The notes under the pieces: model-generated
The model's input: only the letters and a program-made list of their open reading frames with translations
Told to the model about the DNA's origin: nothing
Database searches by the model: none
Position numbers and translations under genes: made by a program
Source of the DNA: Candidatus Woesearchaeota archaeon
Lineage (GTDB): Archaea > Nanobdellota > Nanobdellia > Woesearchaeales > UBA10216
Assembly: GCA_002688315.1 (NCBI GenBank)
Contig: NZCN01000012.1
Span: 1 to 57,829 of the forward strand
Length of the DNA stretch: 57,829 nt
Direction: 5' to 3'
Shown here: piece after piece, positions 1 through 10,976 of the stretch
Numbering within the stretch: position 1 is the stretch's first letter
Layout: each line of letters begins with the position of its first letter

Positions 1-3000
1 GAGATTAACGCTTCTTTCAATGCAGGTATGTACAGGCTTAACAGGACGTTTGATGGGAGTGATGTGCCGGATGGCAACCAAACGTTCAACATCACTGTTT
101 ACGATGCTGCTGGCAATGTGAACTACACTGCTCGTACTATTATAATAGATAACACAGCACCTGTTATTGAAGGCATTGAAGTTTTCAGCAACATGACAGG
201 ACACTTATGGGTTGCATCTAACAGCTCAACAGGCGCAACTGTCTACTTTAACTCGATAACATCAACTACTAACACACTTGATGGTGGAGGAGGACAGCAA
301 GCAAGCATAGAAGTAGGATATACAGATTCATACTACAACAGCTTGGCTGGAAATAAAACATTTAGCGATACTCCAAGCAATCACACAAAAACATTCCCGC
401 AAGTAATCAGTTACACCATAGAACCTGGAAGCATAAACGCTTCTGTTGCTGTGTACGCTAATGACACTGCTAACAATACTGATACTGCAATTATTAACTT
501 TATTTTGGATATTAATGATACCACAACAACTGACAATACAAGTAGTGATGTAAGGTATTGGTATGACAATAGCAACGTTACGATTAACTTGACTGTAACT
601 GATGCTCATGCAGGAAGCAACAGAACATACTTCTGTATTTATGATGTTGGAACTGCTGGTTGCACTCCAGGAGCTAATGAATTTGACTGGAATACGGACT
701 CTATCTTATTAGCTATTAATTGTAGCACATTAGGAGGTTGTCAAAAGGCAGTTAGGTACTACAGTTTTGACAATGTAAGCAATAATGAGTCTGGCGGGGA
801 AAACGGAGGCGAAATAAAAGAAAGCAATAAAGTGCAGATAATGACAGGAGATGCTAACGTAACAAACAGTAATATTAACTATTCGATAATAATTGGCGGA
901 GCAATTGTGAGAGACAGCAATGTAACAAACTCAACAATTAACGGTTGCACAGTAACTGAATCATGGATTATGAAGAGCACTCTTATTGCAAATTCCAGCT
1001 TACCAACAAACTGCACTGTTTCTAAATCAAGAGTGTTTGATACTAATGTAACAAGTTCTGTTATTGAAGACAGTTTTGTTGACCCAAGCATTGTTTACGA
1101 CTCCACTGTTAGGTATTCCAACCTTACAAACGCTACTGTCTATTATTCAAGAATAGAAAATTCAACTACTTGTGCTCCAAACTTTTACTTCTATGAAGCA
1201 GTTGTAAGAAATGACACTTTAATTTCAGGACTTATAACATTTAACGCAACAAACTACTTTGGACCTTACGCGTTCAGCAATATTTGCTTTGGAACAGCGC
1301 CAAGCTCGATAGGAACATTAGAAGTTAACGCGACTGCTTTCAGGAATGACAGCTCAGTGTTGTTTACTTACACTTCTCCTCAGGTCGGAAGAACTGCGCT
1401 TATTGAAAGTTCTGAGCTTGCTAAGTTTGACAACTCATCCAGCAAGAGAATTAACTTGAATGATAATGGAACTTGGCCTGATACTACAGCAGATGATTCT
1501 ATTTACAAGGCAAATTACACGATAGGCGTAAGCAACAACATGAGTGATGGAGATTACATTGTTTTCGCAAATGTAAGCGATAACCTTGGAAATGACTGGC
1601 AGGTCCCTGTTAACATAACATTGGATAACACTGTTCCAAACGCAAGCATTGCCATAAATCTTGATGTTGCTCAAACTACGGACCCTGTTGCAAATTTGAT
1701 TTATATTGTTAATGACACTAACGGAGTTACTGACTGCAGCTTTGCAAATGAAGACAGAGTATTCACTTCATTTGAGTCATGCAGCAACGGAGCTTTCATT
1801 AAATCATGGAACTTGGTAGCGCAAAACGGAACAAAGACTGTTATTATAAAAGTCAGGGATTCTGCAGGAAATGTTAACGAAGCAAACGATAGTATTGATT
1901 TGATTCTGATGGACCCTACTGTTATAATCAGCCCTCTTGCAGGAGAGGTTGTTTCAGGGCTCAAGACAATATCTGTTACTGTTCCTGAAGGAACTATTAA
2001 TGTTAGCTTCCAAATCATGAATGCCAGCAACGGCAATCACTTGTGGGATTTGGATGCTGTTAGCAGCGATACTTCAGAAAACGTCACTTATGACACTAAT
2101 ATTGGGGATGGCTTTAGCAAAGTATGGCAAACTACAAACTTCAGCAACGAAACAATGTATAATCTGACTGTTGTTAGTTATGATGTTAATGCTAGTGAGA
2201 TTAGCAGGGATACAGAAGGCAACATTGAGGTTGATAATGCGCCTCCTACTCCAAGTGTGCTTTTCCCAACCTCTACTGATGTTATCAATAAGATAGCATT
2301 TGTTGCTGCAAGCACGTCTAATGACACTGAAAATGTAGTGTTTGAGTACAGTGATGACGGTGTTGACTGGATTACAATAGGGACTGACTTTAGTGGGTCT
2401 GGCGGATGGAACACTACGTTTGACTCTAGGGACTTTGCAGACACTTCTGCTGCCAGGATAAGGGTTAATGCTACTGATGATGCAGGGCTTTCAGGCAATG
2501 CAACGTCTGACTTGTTTACCATAGATAACACTGCTCCAACTGTTGTCATAACTGCTCCAACACCAGGCAGCTCTGTTTCAGGGACTGTGAGCATAGACTA
2601 CACTATTTCAGGAGCAGCATCCAGTACAGCTCAGATAAGCTTTGACGGCGGAAGTTATACTGCTGCTAATTCAGATACTACTTATTCATGGAATACTTTG
2701 GCGTATGTTGACGGCGCTCACGTATTCAGAGTTAGCGCTAATGACACTGTTAACAACACTGGATTTTCAGAAATAACATTAGTGATTGTTGATAATGGGG
2801 CGGCTAGCGTAATAATTCTTTCTCCTGGCTCAGGAGGCTCTCAGTCAGGCAATGTAAATATTACTGTAAGCGCTACTGAAGAAACATTTAATGTTACGTT
2901 TAACGTAAGCAACGCAACAGCTGCTTACAACTTGTCTGGAACTGTAAGCGAAATGACTGTTGACAATACTTCTGCGTCATGGGATGCAGAGTGGATTACA

Positions 3001-6000
3001 ACGTCGTTTGCTGAGGATGGAATTTACGATGTTGAGGTAGTTGGATATGATGCTAACGGCGCATTTGTTGGAAGCGATAAAATCACCAGCATTGAGGTTG
3101 ACAATAAAATTCCGTTGAATGCAAGCAATCTCACAATACATGATACTCCGATTGATACTGATGGGGTGATTACTCTTGTTTGGAATGCTTCTGCAAGCAA
3201 TGATGTTGACCACTATAATGTTTACCGCTCGCAAACGCAGGGCTTTACTTTCGGAAGCGGTACTTTTGTCAAGAGTGTTACATCAGGCATTAGCACAACA
3301 GACAGTATTCCAGCTGGCCTTTGGTATTACAAAGTAACCACTGTTGACAATGTTAACAGGGAAAGCAATGCAACCAATGAGGTTAATGTTACTGTTGATA
3401 CTGGCGCGCCTACAGGAAGCTTAACGATAAACAAGAGCGTAGTGAAAAACAACGATACTGTTAAGTTTACTTTCACTGGAAGCCAAACAGGAATGACTGC
3501 GATTATTAATGCTTCGAACACTGCGCTGCTTGATGCTGTACAACTGGAAGACTTTGAAACCATGTGGACTGTTAATAATGAAACAAGGCTTAACATATCG
3601 CTTAACTCGACTTCACAACAAGGCACTTACAGCAACCAAATAACCACTAATGTTTCTTCCTGGGGTAGTGCTTTGGGAGAGAACTTTAGCATTGACTTGG
3701 GAAGCGGCAGTGAAGTTAACTTGAGCGGCAATAACATGTTGCTTTTATGGGTGCAGGCAAACATTACAGGAGCATTGCTTAACTTAAGCTTTGATGAGGG
3801 CATTACTGGAAACACTACGCAAGGCAATTATAGCATAACAGTTGATGTTGCTAACAGATGGGAGCAAAAACAATTTAACCTTACTGACTTAAATGAAGCT
3901 GATATAGAGTCTATAAGATTTATTAAGTTTAACATAACTACAGCAAGCTCATTCAGTATAACTATTGATGATTTGAAAGCAAGCAATGAAATCAGCTTGC
4001 TTGATGATGGGGTTGGAGATGATGCTGTTGCTGATGATGCGGTTTACACAGCACAGTACAATATTAGCAGAACTAATAACATAACTGATGGCTTGAAGAC
4101 TATTGTTGCTTTGGTTGATGATGGCGCTAACTTCCTGAGCCCTTCCACAACAGTTACTCTTGATAACACTGTTCCTTATTCTAACCTTTCCATAGATGGT
4201 GGGGCAGCGTATGCAACGTCAACCACTGTGATTGTTGAGATGAGCTTCTCAGATGCAGGCGGTGTTAACAGGTGTAGATTGAGTAACTCGTTGCCAATAA
4301 CTTCCGTTTTTGAAGGCTGCCAGTCAATTCAGTCATGGACAGTGACTGGAGGCGGTGGAACAAAGACAGTATACTTTGAAGTTGAAGATGATGCTGGCAA
4401 TAGAAATGTAAGCTCAGATACCATAACTTTGGATACGTCAGCTCCTGTCTTGAACATTACAAATCCAGTTGCCGGCTCAATAGTTAATGGAACTATTAAC
4501 ATTTCTTTCATTGGAGCTGAGACTGCTACTCCAAGAATAAGCATTGACGGAGGAAACTACACGTTTACTGATGACCAGACTTACCACTTACTTAACACTA
4601 CTAATTTGACAGAAGGAGAGCACACAATTGTGATAAAAGATGATGACTCTGCTGGAAACACAGGACAAACACTGCCGTTGCTTATAATTGTTGACAACAT
4701 TAGAGGGGTTGTTACTATAACAGCGCCAAGTTCAGGCTCAATACTTACTGGAAATGTGAGTGTGGTTGCTGTGGTGAATGTTGATGCTAAGAACGTAACT
4801 TTCTTTTTGGAAAATAGTTCAAACTCGTTTAACGTGTTTAATGACAGTCTTCCTGATGATGGCTGGAACTTTACTTTAGACACTACTGCTTATGCTGATG
4901 CAACAGGCTACAGAATAAGGGCAACTGCAAAAGATTTGACTGGACGGGAGCTTCAGCAGGGTGTTTCAGATAACTTGGATATAGATAACACTCCTCCAAC
5001 TGTTACTCTTTTAGCCCCTATTGATAATGGAAACTATTCTGGAACTGTGAGAGTTAACGCAACTGCTTCTGGCGACACAACCAGAGTTTCATTTGAATAC
5101 AGCCCTGATAACGGAGCAAGCTGGGTGGCGATAGGAACAGACTTTTCAAACATTAGCAATTGGAGCTTGAACTGGGATACAACAGAAGTAATTGATGGAA
5201 GCAATTATTTGGTTAAAGCTACAGCAACAGATACTGCAGGGCTTCAAAACAATGATACAAACGCTGAGAACTTTACAATAGACAATACTGGTCCAACTTT
5301 GGTTATTACTGACCCAACTCCTGGAACTGTTATTAGCGGAACTGTTACTGTTACATTTACTGGAGGAGAATTAAGGCCGCAGATAAGCATTGATGGAACT
5401 GCTCCGATTAACACTGCTGACAACAGCACTTACACCTGGAATACAACGTCTTACCTTGATGGAGCGCATACTTTGCAGCTTAATGATTCTGACAGTCTTG
5501 GCAATGAGAAAAAGAGTCCTGTTTACGTGTATGAGATTGACAACACTCCTGGATTTATAAGCATAATAACTCCTGAAGACTCGGTTAAGTTCCTGAGAGG
5601 CACTAGTGTTGTTGAAGCTATTTCATCAGATGACACTTACTATGTTGTATTTAACATAAGCAACAGCACAGGTGATAATTATACTATCACAGGAACTCCT
5701 GGAGTTACTAATGATACTACTCCAGCAAATGGATGGAAGCAAAGCATTGCTACCAACAACTTTGGCGATGGCGACTACAACATTACTGTGAGCGCTTATA
5801 ACATCAATAACAGTCTGATTGACACTGACAATAGAAGTATTGAGTTTGATAATTCTGGTCCTGCTGCTCCAACCTTGAGCGCGTTGCCTGAGTTTGATAC
5901 TGACGGAGAAGTCCTGCTTAACTGGACTCCGGTGGGAGGAGATGTTAATTATTACAATGTTTACAGGTCAACGCTTGAAGGCTTTAACATATCACCAGGA

Positions 6001-9000
6001 GCATTGATTCAAAACTTATCTGCTAACATTACAACTGACTTCCCTGGAATTAATGCTAAATATTATTACAAAGTAACTGCTGTTGATAATGTTGGGATTG
6101 AAGGTGCAGTTAGCAATATGGTATACACTACAATACAATTGGCTGGAGAAGCTGAATCTACTTTGTTAGGAACGTTAAGTGTTAACGATACTTATGTTAA
6201 GGATGGGGATAGACTTGTGTTTACGTTTGAAGGTGTTAGTGTTGACTTGAACGTTACTGTTAATATTACTGAGCTTCAAAAGATTGACAATTCGACAACT
6301 CTTAACCTGCAATTGTTTGATAATGGAGATGGCCCTGATTTGGTGTCTGATGATGGGGTTTATGCAGGAAACTACACGATTAACTCTGATAACAATGCAA
6401 GTGATGCTAATTACATAGTGGGTGGAGTGGTTAATGACAGTGCTGGTAACAGGTTCTATCCTTCTGTAAATATAACTTTGGATAATACAGCTCCAAATGC
6501 TTCCATAGTGGTTAATGATGCTGATACATTTGCCAGTTCAAGAACTGTTAGTTTAGCTCTTGGATTTAATGATAGCCTTGCTGGAGTGCAGGACTGCAGG
6601 TTTGCAAATGAAAACCAGGTTTATGGAACATGGAATGATTGTAGTAGCGATGCTGTGTGGACTTTGAGTGATATTGACGGCAACAAGACTGTGATTGTTG
6701 ATGTTAGAGACAGGTCTGGCAATATTAATACTACTAATGATACTATAACTCTTAGGACAGTAAGGGCAACTACTATTATACAACCATTAAACACCAGTGC
6801 AATTGGTGGCTTGCAGACAGTGGTTGTTGTTGCTCCTGACGATGCTGCCACAGTTACGTTCAGGGTGAATAACGGAAGCGGTGACTTTATGCTGAACAGC
6901 AGTTCCGGAGAAACTAATGACACGACTCCTGAAAACGGGTTTGTTCAGGTTTGGAATACTGGCTTGTTTGTTGACGGCATGCATAACTTAACTGCAATAT
7001 CGTATGATGCTAACAATGTCCACATCTCCAACAATACGGTGTTTTACATAGAGGTTGACAATACTGCTCCAAGCGCTCCAACGCTCACTGCACTGCCGGC
7101 ATTTGATACTGATGGAACTGTTGCTTTGAACTGGACTGCTGTGGGAGGAGATGTAAGCTATTACAACCTCTACAGGTCATTGACCCAAGGATTTAACCTG
7201 TCGTCTGGAAGTTTGATTAAGAATCTTTCAGCTACTTCAACTACAGACAGCCCTGGTGCTGACGGAACTTATTATTACAAGGTAACTGCTGTTGATAATG
7301 TTGGCCATGAAAGTGCAGAAAGCAATGAGGAAAACACCACAATAAAACTGGCAGCAATATTTGGAACGCTTTCAGTTAATGACAGCATTGTGAAAGATGG
7401 AAGCAGCATATTGTTTACTTTCTCCGGGAACTTGCTTGACTTGAACGTTACCCTCAACACAAGTGAAATAGAAAAGCTTGACAATTACAGCCGTGACTTT
7501 AAGCTGAATGATTCTGGAGTTAATGGCGATGTTAAGACTGATGATGCAATATATTCGGGAATCTATGATATTGACAGCAGCAATAATGTTACCGACGGTG
7601 TGAAGGTGTTAACAGCAGTTGTTAATGACTCTGCAAACAACATCTTCCTTGCAAATGTTACGATTACGCTTGATAACACTGCTCCAAACTCTTCGATAAG
7701 CGTGTTTGGAACCAGTGTTGCAGGCTTCACAAATGTAAGCACAGAGTTTACAGTGAGCAGGATTGTTACGTTAGTAGCGGTGTTCAATGATTCTGTGGGT
7801 GTGCAGTCCTGCAGGTTTGCTAATGAGGACCAGGCTTACACTTCCTGGGAGAGCTGTGCTTCAAACAGAGTTTGGCTGCTTTCAGATGGCGCAGGAAACA
7901 AGACTGTTATCCTGGATGTTTTGGATTCTGCAGGAAACATTAACTCAACCAATGATACTATTTACTTTAATGCTTCAGGAGCTGGGCTTGATGTTACGCC
8001 TCCAAACACTCCAACTGTTGTTGATGATGGAGCGTACTCTAACACTGATGTTGCGCTGCATGCTGCCTGGAACACAACTGACCCAGAGTCAGAGCTGCTT
8101 CACGCGCCTATTGAGTATGAGTACAGGATTAAGTTTAATGTTGTAGAGGATGCTTCAAAGACAGGTGTTCTTGGCAACTTTACTTATGTTGGAACTGACA
8201 CTGAAGTTACTGTGCACCAGCAAAACTTAACAAGCGGAGATAATTATACGTTTGAGATAAGGGCTATAAACACAGGCGGTGTTAGAAGCGCTATAGGAAC
8301 AAGCGATGGTATAATTGTGGATACATCCTCTCCAACAGCTCCTGATATCAATAGCTCGCAGTTAGACGGCAACTGGAGTTCTAATAATGTTGTTAGCTTT
8401 AACTGGACTGCAACAGACAGTGTTTCTAATGTGTCTGCTTACAGCTATGTATTTGATTCAAATGCAACCACAATCCCTGACAGCACTCCTGAAGCAGAAA
8501 CAGAACATAGAACAGTTTCAACCAGCTATAACGACGGTCAGCAGTCTGTGCTTAAATTCAACCAGTCTGGAAACGCATCTACTGTTTATGTTGAAGTTAA
8601 TGAGAACTTGACTGCAGGAGATATTTTAAGAGTTACAATCAAGCTTGCAGAAGACCGCTTTGAAACACCAGATAAAATGGGAGTTAGAGTTTATGCAACT
8701 GACACGCTTCCAACAGGATTTAACATGACTGGTAACAATGTTTCTGAAATTTTGGACTTTGAGAGAAATATTGATTATGTCTCTGACATTAGAGATGCAA
8801 CAAACTATGTGGCAGACATTCTTGTTAGCACTAGTGTTACCAGCAACAAGTTCTTTGTTGCGGTTGCAGGCTCTACCACAGATACTAACAATAATTATGA
8901 CTTGCTAATTGCTCAATCAAACGTTAGTCGTGATTCTTCAACCCAGTCTTTCTACTGCCGCAATAACGGCAGCAGCTGCAGTAATACTACTGCTAATGTA

Positions 9001-10455
9001 GGTTATGCAATACAGGTTGAGCAGCGGGACTTAAAGAATGATGATATGTGGGATAAAGGCTATACTGTTGGTGATGGGAAGTTCTATCTGCACATCAGAG
9101 CGCAGGATAAAGCTGGCAACTTTGGTCCAACTACTCATAAAGAAGTGCTTGTAGACACTTCTGCTCCGTCAATCCCGCAAATGACAGAACAATCGCAAAC
9201 AACATTTAATGTAACCCAGCTTACTTTCAACTGGACTGAAAGCACTGACCCTGAGTCAGGCGTCGGCAACTATAGCTTAATTGTTGACAACAACTCTGAT
9301 TACAGCAGCCCTGAATTTAACAGCTGGATTGGCAATGTAACAAATTATACAGTAACCGGATTAACAGCAGATACTACTTACTTTGCCAAGGTTCGCTCAA
9401 AGAATACTGCAGGGGTTAACAGCAGCTTCTCGAATACAGTAAGCGCTGCTGTAGACACAACAGCTCCTGTGATAACCTTAAGCAAGCCTTCAGGAACAGT
9501 TGTTACTAGTGAGCTTACCTTGGTTCTGCAGACTGATGAGACTGCTGTTTGCAGCGGAAGACAAGACACCAATGCTTATGCTGAATTCACGTTCACTAAC
9601 TCAACACTGCACGAGACTAAAGTTACTTATTCAGGAACAAGCTTTGATGTTAAGTGTGTTGACGCAGTGAACAATCAGAGAACTCAGGCGCTGTCCATAA
9701 CAGTAGCTACTGGCACTGCAGCAGTTGTTTCGACTGTTACACTGCAAAGCCCTACTGTGTTTACAGATGAAATAGTAGCCACAAATGTTACTGTGGAGAA
9801 TTCAGAAGGGACTGGGCTTGGAGAAATAAACAAAGAAGGTTTCGTAGTTAAGCTGGCAAACAATCCTATACCATTCTCCTTGTTTGATGTTGGTGTTGGC
9901 AATTACACGCTGCAATTCACTGCGCCTGTATCAAATGGAACGTATGGTTATGATGTGAGTGTAACTACCGGCTCTACTACTGTTACAGGAACTTCAACGC
10001 TTAACGTGCGTGACCTGCTATTTATTGTGCAGTATATCGGGTCAAGCTTAACTGCTAACACTGGCACGAGGATGATTTATAGTGTTGCAGGCAACTTCAG
10101 CCTTGGACTTGCTTCAGACAGCAGGTCAGTGACTACAAGTTCCAGTTCAGACGGGCTTAACTTGAGCGCTAACACAAAAGATGGAGATATCTTTGTGTTC
10201 ATGACAAGAGCGTCAGGAAGCGTTGAACGAGTTGGAGACTTGTTGAGAGACAGGACTTTCCTGGACAAGGTAAATCCAAGCTTTGGCTACCAATTGGATG
10301 AAGACACGTTTATAGTATTCACAGATCTTGGATACGGCGATATAGCGCTGTCCAGCAACAAAACATTGACAACTGGCAAATTTAACCTGGTTATTGAGAA
10401 CAAAGGCTTTGACAGCAACGTAAACAAGACAAAGCTGGAAGTGAAAGTGAAATGA
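1..10455 (+). CDS. Giant secreted Ig-like/FnIII repeat protein (5' end outside window)
   Basis: The frame is open from the first base, so the gene starts upstream; 3,484 residues are visible. The protein is a string of more than 20 beta-sandwich modules of roughly 90-150 residues, separated by linkers of the type DNTAP, DNTVP or DTSAP. Three modules carry a fibronectin-III-like YNVYRS or YNLYRS motif (near nt 3210, 5950 and 7160). A segment at about nt 860-1190 has short repeats rich in NVTNS and looks like a beta-helix. N-X-S/T sequons are very frequent, which suggests heavy surface glycosylation. I see no C-terminal membrane anchor; the protein ends in a soluble domain finishing KLEVKVK. 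The stop overlaps the next start (ATGA), so it is translationally coupled to a pilin-like gene. The likely role is a cell-surface adhesin or filament-associated protein. That role is inferred from domain type and neighbours. Confidence 0.85.
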   Translation, partial: EINASFNAGMYRLNRTFDGSDVPDGNQTFNITVYDAAGNVNYTARTIIIDNTAPVIEGIEVFSNMTGHLWVASNSSTGATVYFNSITSTTNTLDGGGGQQASIEVGYTDSYYNSLAGNKTFSDTPSNHTKTFPQVISYTIEPGSINASVAVYANDTANNTDTAIINFILDINDTTTTDNTSSDVRYWYDNSNVTINLTVTDAHAGSNRTYFCIYDVGTAGCTPGANEFDWNTDSILLAINCSTLGGCQKAVRYYSFDNVSNNESGGENGGEIKESNKVQIMTGDANVTNSNINYSIIIGGAIVRDSNVTNSTINGCTVTESWIMKSTLIANSSLPTNCTVSKSRVFDTNVTSSVIEDSFVDPSIVYDSTVRYSNLTNATVYYSRIENSTTCAPNFYFYEAVVRNDTLISGLITFNATNYFGPYAFSNICFGTAPSSIGTLEVNATAFRNDSSVLFTYTSPQVGRTALIESSELAKFDNSSSKRINLNDNGTWPDTTADDSIYKANYTIGVSNNMSDGDYIVFANVSDNLGNDWQVPVNITLDNTVPNASIAINLDVAQTTDPVANLIYIVNDTNGVTDCSFANEDRVFTSFESCSNGAFIKSWNLVAQNGTKTVIIKVRDSAGNVNEANDSIDLILMDPTVIISPLAGEVVSGLKTISVTVPEGTINVSFQIMNASNGNHLWDLDAVSSDTSENVTYDTNIGDGFSKVWQTTNFSNETMYNLTVVSYDVNASEISRDTEGNIEVDNAPPTPSVLFPTSTDVINKIAFVAASTSNDTENVVFEYSDDGVDWITIGTDFSGSGGWNTTFDSRDFADTSAARIRVNATDDAGLSGNATSDLFTIDNTAPTVVITAPTPGSSVSGTVSIDYTISGAASSTAQISFDGGSYTAANSDTTYSWNTLAYVDGAHVFRVSANDTVNNTGFSEITLVIVDNGAASVIILSPGSGGSQSGNVNITVSATEETFNVTFNVSNATAAYNLSGTVSEMTVDNTSASWDAEWITTSFAEDGIYDVEVVGYDANGAFVGSDKITSIEVDNKIPLNASNLTIHDTPIDTDGVITLVWNASASNDVDHYNVYRSQTQGFTFGSGTFVKSVTSGISTTDSIPAGLWYYKVTTVDNVNRESNATNEVNVTVDTGAPTGSLTINKSVVKNNDTVKFTFTGSQTGMTAIINASNTALLDAVQLEDFETMWTVNNETRLNISLNSTSQQGTYSNQITTNVSSWGSALGENFSIDLGSGSEVNLSGNNMLLLWVQANITGALLNLSFDEGITGNTTQGNYSITVDVANRWEQKQFNLTDLNEADIESIRFIKFNITTASSFSITIDDLKASNEISLLDDGVGDDAVADDAVYTAQYNISRTNNITDGLKTIVALVDDGANFLSPSTTVTLDNTVPYSNLSIDGGAAYATSTTVIVEMSFSDAGGVNRCRLSNSLPITSVFEGCQSIQSWTVTGGGGTKTVYFEVEDDAGNRNVSSDTITLDTSAPVLNITNPVAGSIVNGTINISFIGAETATPRISIDGGNYTFTDDQTYHLLNTTNLTEGEHTIVIKDDDSAGNTGQTLPLLIIVDNIRGVVTITAPSSGSILTGNVSVVAVVNVDAKNVTFFLENSSNSFNVFNDSLPDDGWNFTLDTTAYADATGYRIRATAKDLTGRELQQGVSDNLDIDNTPPTVTLLAPIDNGNYSGTVRVNATASGDTTRVSFEYSPDNGASWVAIGTDFSNISNWSLNWDTTEVIDGSNYLVKATATDTAGLQNNDTNAENFTIDNTGPTLVITDPTPGTVISGTVTVTFTGGELRPQISIDGTAPINTADNSTYTWNTTSYLDGAHTLQLNDSDSLGNEKKSPVYVYEIDNTPGFISIITPEDSVKFLRGTSVVEAISSDDTYYVVFNISNSTGDNYTITGTPGVTNDTTPANGWKQSIATNNFGDGDYNITVSAYNINNSLIDTDNRSIEFDNSGPAAPTLSALPEFDTDGEVLLNWTPVGGDVNYYNVYRSTLEGFNISPGALIQNLSANITTDFPGINAKYYYKVTAVDNVGIEGAVSNMVYTTIQLAGEAESTLLGTLSVNDTYVKDGDRLVFTFEGVSVDLNVTVNITELQKIDNSTTLNLQLFDNGDGPDLVSDDGVYAGNYTINSDNNASDANYIVGGVVNDSAGNRFYPSVNITLDNTAPNASIVVNDADTFASSRTVSLALGFNDSLAGVQDCRFANENQVYGTWNDCSSDAVWTLSDIDGNKTVIVDVRDRSGNINTTNDTITLRTVRATTIIQPLNTSAIGGLQTVVVVAPDDAATVTFRVNNGSGDFMLNSSSGETNDTTPENGFVQVWNTGLFVDGMHNLTAISYDANNVHISNNTVFYIEVDNTAPSAPTLTALPAFDTDGTVALNWTAVGGDVSYYNLYRSLTQGFNLSSGSLIKNLSATSTTDSPGADGTYYYKVTAVDNVGHESAESNEENTTIKLAAIFGTLSVNDSIVKDGSSILFTFSGNLLDLNVTLNTSEIEKLDNYSRDFKLNDSGVNGDVKTDDAIYSGIYDIDSSNNVTDGVKVLTAVVNDSANNIFLANVTITLDNTAPNSSISVFGTSVAGFTNVSTEFTVSRIVTLVAVFNDSVGVQSCRFANEDQAYTSWESCASNRVWLLSDGAGNKTVILDVLDSAGNINSTNDTIYFNASGAGLDVTPPNTPTVVDDGAYSNTDVALHAAWNTTDPESELLHAPIEYEYRIKFNVVEDASKTGVLGNFTYVGTDTEVTVHQQNLTSGDNYTFEIRAINTGGVRSAIGTSDGIIVDTSSPTAPDINSSQLDGNWSSNNVVSFNWTATDSVSNVSAYSYVFDSNATTIPDSTPEAETEHRTVSTSYNDGQQSVLKFNQSGNASTVYVEVNENLTAGDILRVTIKLAEDRFETPDKMGVRVYATDTLPTGFNMTGNNVSEILDFERNIDYVSDIRDATNYVADILVSTSVTSNKFFVAVAGSTTDTNNNYDLLIAQSNVSRDSSTQSFYCRNNGSSCSNTTANVGYAIQVEQRDLKNDDMWDKGYTVGDGKFYLHIRAQDKAGNFGPTTHKEVLVDTSAPSIPQMTEQSQTTFNVTQLTFNWTESTDPESGVGNYSLIVDNNSDYSSPEFNSWIGNVTNYTVTGLTADTTYFAKVRSKNTAGVNSSFSNTVSAAVDTTAPVITLSKPSGTVVTSELTLVLQTDETAVCSGRQDTNAYAEFTFTNSTLHETKVTYSGTSFDVKCVDAVNNQRTQALSITVATGTAAVVSTVTLQSPTVFTDEIVATNVTVENSEGTGLGEINKEGFVVKLANNPIPFSLFDVGVGNYTLQFTAPVSNGTYGYDVSVTTGSTTVTGTSTLNVRDLLFIVQYIGSSLTANTGTRMIYSVAGNFSLGLASDSRSVTTSSSSDGLNLSANTKDGDIFVFMTRASGSVERVGDLLRDRTFLDKVNPSFGYQLDEDTFIVFTDLGYGDIALSSNKTLTTGKFNLVIENKGFDSNVNKTKLEVKVK

Positions 10456-10970
10456 CATCTTTTTTTAAAAACAAAAAAGGGCAGTTTTACATTTTTATAG
10501 CTATACTGCTGATTACTTACGCGTTCAATATAGCAAGACCTGTTCCGTTTGCTCAGGAAAAGCCAGATGTTTTCAGGGAGCTTTATAAGAATTTTATAAC
10601 AGAAAGTTCTGTTGTTGTAAACAATGCTTTGTACGAAAACAAGAATGTTTCAGGAAAGTTTCTTGAATTTTCCAATGGCTATGCAGATTATGCGCGTACA
10701 AGGTCCTCTCAGTTCAGGTTTGCATATGTTTTGAAAGAAAAGGATATGCTTGTTGTAGGGAATAAATTAGGGATAAGTATAAATCTTAGCTTAACAAATG
10801 CCAGTTATAACGTGACTGACAGCTCTACCAAGACAATTCGCTCTCAGGACATTACATTGGATGTTGCTGGTGTAAACTATGATTTTGCTATTGGCCCTGA
10901 GCCTTATCAGGTTAAATCATTGTTTAAGCAAAAGACAGCAACTGAAACAAGGATATTTGTGGACAAGTGA
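10452..10970 (+). CDS. Pilin-like membrane protein (KKGQ signal)
   Basis: This 172-residue protein begins with a basic stretch and KNKKGQF followed by about 17 hydrophobic residues. That is the pattern of an archaeal class III (prepilin) signal, cleaved after the Gly. The remainder (FRELYKNFITES onward) is predicted to be extracytoplasmic and beta-rich, and I recognise no family. The start codon overlaps the stop of the giant repeat protein by 4 nt (ATGA), so the two are probably made together. It could be a minor pilin or an anchor linking the giant protein to a filament. That role is inference. Confidence 0.7.
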   Translation: MTSFFKNKKGQFYIFIAILLITYAFNIARPVPFAQEKPDVFRELYKNFITESSVVVNNALYENKNVSGKFLEFSNGYADYARTRSSQFRFAYVLKEKDMLVVGNKLGISINLSLTNASYNVTDSSTKTIRSQDITLDVAGVNYDFAIGPEPYQVKSLFKQKTATETRIFVDK

Positions 10971-10976
10971 GAAAAA

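Noticed and set aside
7787-8611. ORFs in another frame inside the giant repeat gene
   Set aside because: Leucine/methionine-rich, low-complexity shadows of the repeat coding frame without promoter or ribosome site.
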